NCBI RefSeq assembly: GCF_004379255.2
Contig: NC_056038.1
Coordinates: 9,400,729-9,464,728 of the forward strand
Direction: 5' to 3'
DNA from: Salvia splendens
Taxonomy: Eukaryota; Streptophyta; Magnoliopsida; Lamiales; Lamiaceae
DNA: 64,000 nucleotides
The notes beneath the pieces were generated by a model. That model ran no database searches and was not told the origin of the DNA. It saw only the letters and a program-made list of their open reading frames with translations. Of the stretch, positions 48,401 to 57,987 are shown in pieces. Position 1 is the stretch's first letter; each line of letters opens with the position of its first letter. The translations under genes were made by a program, and so were the position numbers.

Positions 48401-49402
48401 CTTATACACTCGGGAGTCATCACTCAAGCATCTTCACCAAAACCTAGGCCAAATATGAACTCTAAGTTGCCATTTCAAAAAGAAGTTAACACCAAATCTA
48501 TTAATCCAAAGGACTAACTTTAGTTGTTGAATCAACTTTCCATTCAAGAGTTGTGACAATGACCTGAGTGCTTTTAGACCACATAAGATAGATCTTAACC
48601 AAAATGTGAATCAATATGGTAGGCATCCCCATTAATAAGAAAGTAGGACACAAAACCAAAGTATGATACTGAATTTCTAAGTCCCTTCTTGGTATGATGG
48701 AAATGAAAAGTAATTCCTACTTCCATTCTATTCATTTGCTTGGTATGATGGAATGAAAATGCAAAGGAAATGGAAAAAAATTGTCATTTCATTCCTATCT
48801 TCATTCCATTCCATCATACCAAGAAGGGCTTAAGACTTTCACTAGAAGATCAGCTCCCTGGTTCAGTTTAATTTAATCAAATTCAAATCATACCCGTGCA
48901 AAATCTGTAAATAAATACAAGTCCAAAAAAAACGAACAATTATTCGTTTGAATCTCACCAGTCATTTCCAGGTCAATCCACACGAGTGGCATCTTGTAAT
49001 CTCCCACAATACTTTCTGAGCTTTGTTGATACACACTCTCTTTTTCCAACAGTGTTCCATCTTCTAAGCCATTGTCTACTCCCTTCCCACTATCTGCATC
49101 ACAAAGTGGCTCTAATCGACAATTTATACGACAAACACAATGTGTTACAGCTGCATCTTGCTATGTTTTAAGTAATTTTACACAATTCAAAACTATGCAC
49201 TTATTTCAATCAGCTTAAAGGAAAAACTTTTGTGTAGCTTCGGTTACTAAAACCTTCCAAGATGAAACGACAAAACAACTACGGGGAAAATCAAACCTCT
49301 CGTTTCACAACCATCAGCGGCGATGGTGGCAGTTAGATTGTGTTCCTTAGCATCTTCTGCGTCCAGCTCAAGCAGTGAAAATGAATTCGAGAGCCTGTCC
49401 AT
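45449..49402 (-). CDS. ORN: Oligoribonuclease (small RNA-degrading 3'-5' exonuclease)
   Basis: Eight exons join in phase: 49402-49297, 49093-48959, 47895-47819, 47642-47561, 47197-47142, 46204-46115, 45946-45856, 45615-45449, giving 267 aa. Oligoribonucleases of the DEDDh family remove the last 2-5 nt RNA fragments; plant and animal members act at least partly in mitochondria. Catalytic residues are visible: Asp76 and Glu78 in WIDLEMTGL, Asp177 in [10 protein letters not shown], His224 and Asp229 in [10 protein letters not shown]. The conserved PEFxxLxxxF-like region is [21 protein letters not shown]. The first 70 residues (acidic/Ser-rich) precede the fold and could include a targeting or leader part. 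The gene is tail to tail with GLYR1, 490 bp apart. A retrotransposon LTR lies about 320 bp upstream of its start codon. Confidence 0.92.
46429..46640. repeat. Stowaway-like MITE, decayed, in an ORN intron
   Basis: The left end CTCCCTCCATCCCATTTTAA is clear, and the right side ends AAATGGGACAAATGGAATG, a degraded complement. It lies between ORN exons 5 and 6. Confidence 0.6.
48680..48832. repeat. Small TIR MITE in an ORN intron
   Basis: The ends AGTCCCTTCTTGGTATGATG and CATCATACCAAGAAGGGCTT are inverted repeats of over 20 bp around about 100 bp. An internal copy of CTTGGTATGATGGAATGAAA lies at about 48739. The superfamily is not determined. Confidence 0.75.
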
Positions 49403-49722
49403 CTTACTTTTGATGATAACTGGTTGTTAATCGAGCCACCGCGGAAACAAATAACGAAAATAAATAAATAAATAATTAGTGAGTAAACCTAATGCAGACG
49501 CAGTAGAGAACTTCGTGTTAAGAGATCACGAAGAAGACATGCATTGGGTAATAGAAACAGTAAATCCAGCCCTAAATTAGATATTTTCATCAAGTTAAAG
49601 TGAGTGATAATGTCAAAATATTTTGATATTTCAGCGACGAAGAAAGATGGTGAAGAAAACCTGATTGGATTTGGCTTGATACGGCGGCGGTGGCCAAGTG
49701 ATGAAGAATCGATAGTCGACTG
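49403..49722. other. 5' flank of ORN up to the retrotransposon
   Basis: The presumed ORN leader and proximal promoter. Positions 49718-49722 (GACTG) are the target duplication of the LTR retrotransposon. Confidence 0.5.
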
Positions 49723-50334
49723 TGATGATGGGGCGAATTTTTTATGGTGACAAATGCGGGTAAAAGAAAATATAGATCACGACACAAGGAATTACGTGGT
49801 TCGATTTACTGAGGTAAATCTACGTCCACGGGAAGAAAGGAGGGCAAGATTGTATTGCTTGATCTGGTTTACAGCTTACAAATACAGACTTGCTATATGA
49901 TCTTTGATGTCTAGAGAGCTTTTTTTCTCCCCTGTCTATCTGATCTAAGTTCTATTTATACATTGAACTAAGATCGTGGCTTGCATCACCACTAACTAGG
50001 TCGTGGCTTACATCATCACTAATTAGGTCGTGGCTTACATCATCACTAATTAGGTCGTGGCTTACATCATCACTAATTAGGTCGTGGATGTCGTGGAGGT
50101 CATGAGATCCTGCATGGGTCCACTATCTCCCAGTTCGGTTGAATACTGAGACCGAACTGCTGAACTATTGCCGAGCAGCTTTTGCCGATCTGAGAGTAGA
50201 GCTTGATTGGTCGGCTTTTACCGAGCTGTAGGCTGGGGCCGAACTCTTTGGTAATGCCGAACTGATACTCTTCCTTGGGCTTTGGGCTGATGGGCCGTCA
50301 CTGCTATTGGGCTTGTTTAGTATGTACCCCATCA
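49723..50334 (-). repeat. 3' LTR (in element orientation)
   Basis: It begins TGATGATGGGGCG and ends GTACCCCATCA on the plus strand, so TGATGGGG/CCCCATCA are inverted near the ends. A TATAAATAGA box reads on the minus strand at 49960-49951. A 27-bp unit AGGTCGTGGCTTACATCATC... is repeated about four times (about 49980-50090). Because ORN is also on the minus strand, this LTR promoter points toward it. Confidence 0.95.
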
Positions 50335-50349
50335 CTACCCCCCCGAAAA
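50335..50349 (-). promoter_or_regulatory. Polypurine tract
   Basis: On the minus strand CTTTTCGGGGGGGTAG lies directly before the 3' LTR. It is the expected primer site for plus-strand DNA synthesis. Confidence 0.75.
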
Positions 50350-50671
50350 GTGAAGTGAATCACTTCGGCGAAGCGAGTCACTTCGGCATTCTGGATAAAG
50401 GTACGGGGGAGGCTGACGTCAGGGGACGTGCCTTGCGCGTGACTGCATTAAATGCGACAGTAAAAACCGGCCGTTGAATCCTGAAAAGGTGGGAGTCGAA
50501 ACGGTGCGATGATTTTGAAATCTTCTCCGAATCTGATAAATACGTCCTTTCTTCATCATTTGAACACTTTTGCTATTGCTTCTTCTGCATTCTCTCTCTT
50601 TTGCGTAAAAATTTCCTTCCGCTTTCAAGAATTTCTTCAGAATTTCTTCAGACTTTCAAAGAGTAAGAACC

Positions 50672-53515
50672 ATGTCTTCTTCTTCTTCTTCTGAGTCAGG
50701 TAGCGGTAGGAAAGGGGGTAAGGGGTCTTCTAGCCGGAAAGAATCCGGGGAGAAGACCGTAGAGTATTTTCACAGCATCTTGAGTAAGGATACTGTGATA
50801 TCCTTACACGAAAAATATTTTTTTCCTGGGGGGAAGGTTGCGATTCCCGACGACCTTCATAGGGCTGACTCGCCGCCGGAGGGTTACGCCACCGTTTATG
50901 AAGCCGGCTTGGAATGCGGGCTTCGTTTCCCTCTTCCCCCTGCCTTTGTAGAGCTGCTAGATTTTTTTCAACTCCCTTTAGGTCAGGTGACTCCGAACTC
51001 TTGGAGGCACTTATCGGCCTTTGCTGCCGAACTGCGTAGGCTAGATAAGGATCTGTCTCTGAGGGCAATCCTTAATTTCTTCCAGTTTAAGAGGAAGGGA
51101 TCTTGGTTTTACTTGATCCCTTTACAGCCCTTTAGAGCCTTTTGTAAAACCAAATGGCCGAAATGGCAAAATCGCTTCTTTTTTTATAATAGGACAGCGG
51201 CTCCGGGCTTTCCCTGGAGAGGGCCGAAGTCCGTGATTCCTCATCCTCGGTTAGAACCGTTGGACGAGCTCGAGGGCGAGCTCAATAAGATTCCTATGAT
51301 TAGGAAGCAGTACCTGGAGTCTGAGCTCGTCAAGGGCGACTTCGTGTTCGACTCCTCGTCTTCGGACGAAGAGACTGAGGGTGAGGAATTCTTTTTTATG
51401 CATTACTGCCTTGACGACGAAAACTAACCTTGTTTTCTTGCTTTTTGGCAGTGAACTTGCTAAACAAGCTCGGTCGCAAATCCTCCGAATCTAAGGAACC
51501 GGAGAGGCCGAAAACCACCAGCTCGGCGTCTGATGCCGAGAAGAATCCGAAGAGGCAAAAGACCTCTTCGGATCCAAAGAAGCCGGAGTCGACTTCGGCA
51601 AGGGGGAAGGGGAGGATTCAGAAACCCCCAAGAGCGCCAGAGAAAGACGTGGTCTTGGCGCCTCCTTCGGAACATATCTGTGAGTCCTTTTTATGGCCCA
51701 CGGACTTCGCCGAGGTGAATTCTCTTTTTGATTTTCTGGCCTTGCTTTTTTCCTGTATTTTTTGTGGCCCCTCGGTTGACTTTTTCCTTTTTCCATTTTC
51801 AGAGGAACGATATGCTCTCCAAGCTCGTCGCCGTTGAACTCTCCAAAGCGTCCAACGATTATGCTGAGATGCAGAGGAAGTTGGCGGCTGCTCGTCACCA
51901 GGCCGAACAGGCTAAGGCAGACTTTGAGAAGGCCAGAGCTGCTAGGATCTCGGCCCAGGATGAAGCCCAGTTTGCCAAAAACCAGCTCGTCATCCAGCGA
52001 GAGCAGACGAAACGGAGGGATGCTGCCGCCGTGGTTGCCCAAGGGGAGGTTCTCCGTGCTTTCGCGGAGAAACTCTTTCTGAGCAATCAATTTTCGGCCT
52101 TTGTCGGTGATCTGCTGAAACTGATGACCGATAATGCCGAGCAGGGGCCCGAAGTCGTCCTGCCGCTGTACGGCCGAGAGATAGCAGCTCGTCTCCAGAG
52201 TCTGCCGCTCCTTGAGGAGCTTGCTTCGTCCTCAGTCCTGCTTTCTGCTGACCGAGTTCGTAGTTGCCGAGCTGACCGGGACGAGAATATGGAGGCTATC
52301 TTTGCCTCCTTAGGGCCAGTTTCACCCGCTCCAATTTTCCACGGAGAGGGTGAGACCGAGCAGCTTGATCAGCAGACCGGAGACAGGCAGGCCGAGCAAG
52401 AGGTGCTGCTGATCGGTGATGGGGGCACCGAGCAGGCTGGGGGGAGCAGGGAGGCCGAGGCTGAAGCTGAGGCAGACAAGGAGAAGGAAGCTGAACCTCA
52501 CCGAGGAGCCGGAGACGAAGCTGGCGGAGTATGATTTCGTCTCCCTTCTCTTAGTTTAGTTTCTTCCTTCTTGTAAAATGGCCTTGAAGCCCTCCTTGTG
52601 TAAAAAATTTTTTTCTTATGAATGAAAAAATTCTTCTTTCTACACTTGTGTCTTCGTATAGCTTTTCGTACTCTCTTTTACTCCTGTTGTGGTTTACTAC
52701 CTGCTCAGTAAAATGAAATGCCGAACTGACATAGCTGCTTTGTATTCTTAACTCTTAAGGAGCTGGAGGTACTTCACTGGAAGCGGCTGTACTCTTCCGC
52801 TTTAGACGAAGCTGAGAAAAAAGCCATAGCTGACCAGATGAAGAATGACGAACTCTTGGCTTGTTTAGTGAAGCTGGAGGCCGACAATAAGGACTTAGAG
52901 TCCGAAAAGAAAGATCTGGAGGCCGAGCTGAACACTGCCGTCGCTGAGAGGACTGCGTATGAGGATTTCATCTGCAGGCGCGGGGGAATGACCATCTCTG
53001 AAGTTCAGGAACGAGTTGACGAACTGTGGGAGGAATATCATGTACTCCGGAGGAACAATGCGCTGGAGAGCTCGGCTTGCCAACAAGTCGTGAAACCATT
53101 GCGGCGCTGGGCTTCTCGGTACGACATCATTCTTTCCCGGCGTCCCTCAATCGAGAGATTCCTTAGGCATTTCCCGCCAACAGATGGTCGCACTCCAGCT
53201 CAAACCCCTGATTCACTTGCTCAAAACCCTACTCCAAGTCAGCAACGAACTCAGGAACAGCCGGAGACGTCAAGACGAGGACGGACTGAAGTTCGCAGAG
53301 GAGCGGTGACTATGAGTGAGCAAGATCGGCAAATGATTCGTGAAGAGACTCTTCGCCGCCGAGGTGCTAGAGCTTCCCGGGCTCAGGGAAGAGGCGGTAG
53401 GTCGATTAGAGCATCTCGTCGACCTGCTTATTCTTCAGCTGCCCGGAATGGCCGAACTCGGCTTCACGAGGATTTTGTGAATAGATGGCTCAACTTTAGC
53501 AACCATGGACAGTAG
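50672..53515 (+). CDS. Antisense ORF of the Tat element, spliced (817 aa)
   Basis: Four exons join in phase: 50672-51380, 51452-51714, 51803-52528, 52760-53515. All three introns are GT-AG, and phase is kept at every junction (G|TG, then codon boundaries). This gives 818 codons with stop, on the strand opposite gag-pol. Exon 1 (about residues 40-235) resembles Pfam 'putative gypsy type transposon' (Transposase_28): PPEGYATVYEAGLECGLRFP, PPAFVELLDFFQLPLGQVTPNSW, FFQFKRKGSWFYLIP. Exon 2 is Lys/Ser/Pro-rich. Exons 3-4 are alanine/glutamate-rich and heptad-like (coiled coil). The tail is Arg-rich. Function is unknown; extra antisense ORFs of this kind are known in plant Tat elements. A possible TATA (GATAAATAC) is near 50535, and AATAAA lies at 53582. 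No stops interrupt the model, suggesting selection or recency. Confidence 0.8.
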
Positions 53516-53649
53516 AATAGTCCTTTGTAATGGTGTAACGCCTTCTCGTAGGGCAGCAGAATTATATGCCGAACAAGATTTAATAAATGAAATTTTCATT
53601 TCGCTTCTATCACTGCGTATTTACAGCTCAGCGAAAAAATTTCATCGTG

Positions 53650-54206
53650 CTCGTCCTCGGTCTTATGAAGTAAACTTCTTTGACCGAACTCGTCCTCAGT
53701 CTTATGAAGTAAGCTTCTTTGACCGGACTCGTCTTTGGTCTTATGAAGTAAACTTCTTTGACCGGACTTGGTCCTCGGTCTTATGAAATAAACTTCTTTG
53801 ACCGGACTCGTCTTTGGTCTTATGAAGTAAACTTCTTTGACCGGACTTGGTCCTCGGTCTTATGAAATAAACTTCTTTGACCGGACTCGTCTTTGGTCTT
53901 ATGAAGTAAATTTCTTTGACCGGACTTGGTCCTCGGTCTTATGAAATAAACTTCTTTGACCGGACTCGTCTTTGGTCTTATGAAGTAAACTTCTTTGACC
54001 GGACTTGGTCCTCGGTCTTATGAAATAAACTTCTTTGACCGGACTCGTCTTTGGTCTTATGAAGTAAACTTCTTTGACCGGACTTGGTCCTCGGTCTTAT
54101 GAAATAAACTTCTTTGACCGGACTCGTCTTTGGTCTTATGAAGTAAACTTCTTTGACCGGACTCGTCTTTGGTCTTATGAAGTAAATTTCTTTGACCGGA
54201 CTAAGC
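53650..54206. repeat. Tandem array, 14 units of 39-40 bp
   Basis: The unit is approximately TTATGAAGTAAACTTCTTTG plus ACCGGACTCGTCTTTGGTC. Alternating variants (GAAGTAAAC/CGTCTTTGG and GAAATAAAC/TTGGTCCTC) make a higher-order dimer of about 79 bp in the middle of the array. It lies between the antisense gene's 3' end and pol. Amplified tandem repeats in this part of Retand-type elements are known. Confidence 0.92.
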
Positions 54207-54372
54207 TTGTGTCCTAATTTGGCGAGTTTTATCGCTCGGATCGGACTTTCCCTTGTCCTAATTTGGGGATCGGACTTTCCCTTGTCCTAATTCGGCGAGT
54301 TTTATCGCGTGGATCGGACTTTCCCTTGTCCTAATTCGGCGAGTTTTATCGCGTGGATCGGACTTTCCCTTT
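54207..54372. repeat. Second tandem array, unit about 44 bp
   Basis: About 3-4 copies of CGGACTTTCCCTTGTCCTAA with TTCGGCGAGTTTTATCGCG, one copy shortened. It continues directly from the 39-bp array and shares the CGGACT motif. Confidence 0.85.
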
Positions 54373-54688
54373 GTTGCAGTTCGTTTCAGACGAACTGCTT
54401 GTTTCTTAAGCTGAATTGTGGTCTTGTATCCTCCTTAGAAGCTTGGACTCACAATCGTTGGCTTATATATGTTCTAAAAAGGGGATCAGCCTTCGAAGAA
54501 CAAGATACCTCAGTAACATTTGTAAGAGACGACACGCACATAGACAGACAAAACGCACATAGACAAATAAAAAGGACGAACAAGATTTTAAACTTTTATA
54601 AAACAAGCACAAAGAACAAGTAAAAAACAAAGAAAGCACATACCTCTAGGACCGAACTAGACACAAGACTGACTGACCGGACTGTCTC

Positions 54689-57600
54689 TTACAAATGGAA
54701 CTTCTTAAGGTTGGAAATGTGCCATGTTCGGGGTACTTGTTCTCCTGACACGTGAGTCAATTTGTAAGACCCTTTGCCGAGGACTTCTGACACCCGATAT
54801 GGACCTTCCCATGTGGGTTCGAGTTTGCCCAGCTTTTCTGCTCGGCTTACTTCGTTGTTTCTCAAGACGAGATCTCCCACTTGAAATTGCAGCTTTTTCA
54901 CCCTTTGGTTATAATACCGGGCTACTTGCTCCTTGTACTTGGCTGCTTTTATGCAGGCCAATTCTCTTCTTTCTTCGGTCAGATCTAGTTCGGCTCTCAG
55001 TCCGTCATCATTCATTTCTGAGGAGAAATTTAGAGTTCGGGGACTGGGTACGCCGATCTCAACCGGAATCACGGCTTCAGTGCCGTACACCAGACTGTAC
55101 GGAGTTTTACCGTTGGAGGTTTTGGGTGTAATTCGGTAGGACCATAGGACTTGAGGGAGATTTTCTACCCATTGTCCTTTGGCTTGTTCTAACCGAGCTT
55201 TTAACCCTTTCACCAAGATACGGTTTGTTACCTCCGTTTGTCCGTTTGCTTGTGGGTGGGAGACCGAAGTGAACCGCTGTTGAATATTCAGCTCTTGGCA
55301 CCAATTCTTGAATGTCTTGTCGGTGAACTGAGTCCCATTATCCGAAATGAGGATGTGGGGTATGCCAAATCGGCACACTATGTTCTTCCAGACGAAATCC
55401 AATGCCTTCGAGCTCGTTATCGTAGCTAATGGTTCAGCCTCCACCCACTTCGTGAAGTAATCCACGGCAACGATAAGGAATTTCATTTGCCGAGGAGCTT
55501 GTGGTAGTGGTCCTACTATGTCTATGCCCCATTGCATAAAAGGCCAAGGGCTTTGCATAGCACATAGATCGGTCTGCGGCATCCTTGGGATATTTGCATG
55601 GATTTGGCACTTCGTACATGTTTTGACGAGCTGCACTGCTTCTTGTACCAAAGTTGGCCAATAATATCCCCATCTCAGAACTTTTTTAGCTAAAGCTCTA
55701 GCTCCGATGTGGCTACCGCAAGATCCTTCATGAACTTCTCTAAGGATGTAGTCCGTCTCTTCTGGTCCTACACATCGCAATAACGGTTGAAGGTAGGACT
55801 TTCTGTATAGGACTCCTTCATGAAGTTCATACCGAAGTGCTCGGCATGTGATTTTCCGAGCTTCTCTCTTATCCTCGGGCAGTTGTCCTTGATCTAGATA
55901 CTGTAAGATCGGCGTCATCCAGTTCGGCGAGCTGGTTACTGAATGTACCTCAGCTTCATCAATGCTTCGGTGTAGTAATTCCTCCACCTTTGAGCTCGGA
56001 TATGAGGCCAACTTACTTAAAGTATCTGCTCGGCTGTTTTCCGCTCTGGGAATGCGGATTATCCGAAAATAAGAGAAACTTCGGCTAATGCTTTGCGCTT
56101 TGTCCAAGTATTTTTTATCCTCTCATCTCGGGCTTCACTTGTACCCAGCATGTGATTCACTATGACTTGTGAATCACAATGGATTTTGAGAGATTTGACA
56201 AATAGACTTTGCGCTAATTGAAGTCCGGCAAGGAGGGCTTCGTATTCGGCTTCGTTATTAGTAGTTGGGAATAAGAACCGAAGTGAATAAGTTACCTCGT
56301 GTCCGTCGGGAGCGATAAGTAGAATACCAGCTCCACTTCCCGTCTTATTCGAAGCTCCATCTACGAATCCACTCCAGCAGTCCGGCGGTTCTACTTCGGA
56401 TTCCTGGGGCTGTGTTAGTTCGTCATTGGCAGGATTTTTCTGTTCGGCAATAACAGGGATTGCTTGATCGAACTTTGCCTCTGCAAGAAAATCTGCCAAG
56501 GCTTGTCCCTTGATGGCTTTCCGAGGTAGATATTCTATTGAGTGTTCTCCCAACTCTATGGCCCATTTGGCGATTCTGCCTGATGCTTCTGGCTTGGTCA
56601 AAACTTGCCGAAGTGGCAGATCGGTTAAGACGCATACCTTGTGAGCATAGAAGTATGGCCGCAGTCTCCTTGCTGCATTTACTAACGCCAGAGCAATTTT
56701 TTCCAGAGGTTGATACCTTGTTTCTGGACCTCTTAATGCTCGGCTTGTAAAGTAGATGGGAAGCTGCTTTAGGCCTTCTTCTCGTACAAGCACCGCGCTA
56801 ATGGTTTGATCTGATGCCGCTAAGTATAAGAATATCACTTCGGCATCTGTTGAAGCAGAGAGAATTGGAAGCTTGGCTAAATAACTTTTGAGCTCGTCAA
56901 AAGCCTTTTTCTGCTCGGCTCCCCACTCAAACTTTGGTGCCTTTTTCAACACTTTGAAGAACGGCAGTTGCTTTTCGGCTGCTTGGGAAAGGAATCTATT
57001 CAGTGCGGCTAGACATCCAGTTAGTCTTTGCACATCATGTATGGACTTCGGCATCGCCATGTTCTGAACAACTTGAACTTTTGAGGGATTTGCCTTGAGT
57101 CCGTCCTTTGAAACCCAACAACCCAGAAACTTTCCCGAATCTACCAAAAAGGTACATTTTTGGGGATTGAGTTTGAGGTTGGCTTTTTTGAGCACGTCGA
57201 GGGTGGATTTGAGGTTGTCTTCGTACTCTGAAGTGCTTCTGCTTTTGACGACTATGTCGTCAACATACACTTCAACCTCTTTTCCGATCAAATGCCGAAA
57301 AAGCTTATCTACCATCCTTTGATATGTGGCTCCGGCATTCTTTAAACCGAATGGCATCTTTTTATAAGCAAAGATGCCGAAGTCAGTAATGAAAGCCGTT
57401 TTTGAAGCATCATTCTCATCCATTAAAACTTGGTGGTAGCCTTTGTATAAATCAAGAAAACAGAAAATTTCGAAGCCGATCAAAGCTTCTACTTTTTTAT
57501 CTATGTTCGGAAGGGGATAGCAATCTTTAGGACAGTGCTTGTTTAGATCGGTAAAATCTATGCACATCCGCCATCCTCCTTCTTTTTTCTTGATCATCAC

Positions 57601-57951
57601 AGGATTGGCCACCCAAGAAGGATATTTCACCTCGAATAATACATCCGCTTTCAGTAATTGGCGGACTTCGTCATGGATGACTTGATTTCTTTCTGCCGCA
57701 AAGAGTCTTTGCTTCTGTTTTATAGGCCGGACTGAAGGATCAATATTTAACCGATGAGTGATTACCTCAGGGGGCACTCCGGTCATGTCCAACGGAGACC
57801 ATGCAAAGACATCTTTGTACTCCTTGAGGAGCTGGATGGTCTTTTCCCGGAGTAGAGGCGTTCCCGCGAAACCGATCTTGACGGTTCTGGATGGATCATC
57901 TTCGTATAACTGAACGGTCATTGAGTTCGACTCTGGTGTGACTTCGGTCAT
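54689..57951 (-). pseudogene. Retrotransposon pol: RT, dual RNase H, integrase (one frameshift)
   Basis: The first part (57951-56059) contains reverse transcriptase (KKKEGGWRMCIDFTDLNKHC, PFGLKNAGATYQRM, the YVDD catalytic box). It goes on to the Ty3-type RNase H (FLYLAASDQTISAVLV) and a second RNase H starting WSGFVDGASNKTGSGAG. The second part (56107-54689) continues with the end of that RNase H, then integrase. The HHCC zinc finger (EVHEGSCGSHIGA... CTKCQ) comes first, then the DDE core (GIDIVGPLP, SDNGTQF, HPQANGQTEV). A GPY/F-like tail (WEGPYRV) ends it. The two parts overlap in different frames at a run of six A (minus strand, 56116-56111), where a shift of one base breaks the product. 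Everything else is open, so the lesion looks recent. The pol frame follows gag in the same frame after one UAG. Confidence 0.9.
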
Positions 57952-57978
57952 TTCGCTTGCCTCTGACTCCGGCTGCTG

Positions 57979-57987
57979 TGATTGCTA
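57979..57987 (-). promoter_or_regulatory. Probable stop-codon readthrough site between gag and pol
   Basis: On the minus strand the sequence is TAG CAA TCA. This fits the UAG-CAR-YYA context known from tobamovirus-type leaky termination. Pol's first ATG is 11 codons further in the same frame, with no other stop between. Confidence 0.65.

Noticed and set aside
51491..52090. 199-aa minus-strand frame inside the antisense gene
   Set aside because: It is the complement of the Lys/Glu-rich exons and has no recognisable domain; the plus-strand model is continuous over four exons.
53650..54206. Regularly spaced repeats resembling a CRISPR array
   Set aside because: The units are contiguous with no unique spacers, there are no cas genes, and the context is a plant retrotransposon.
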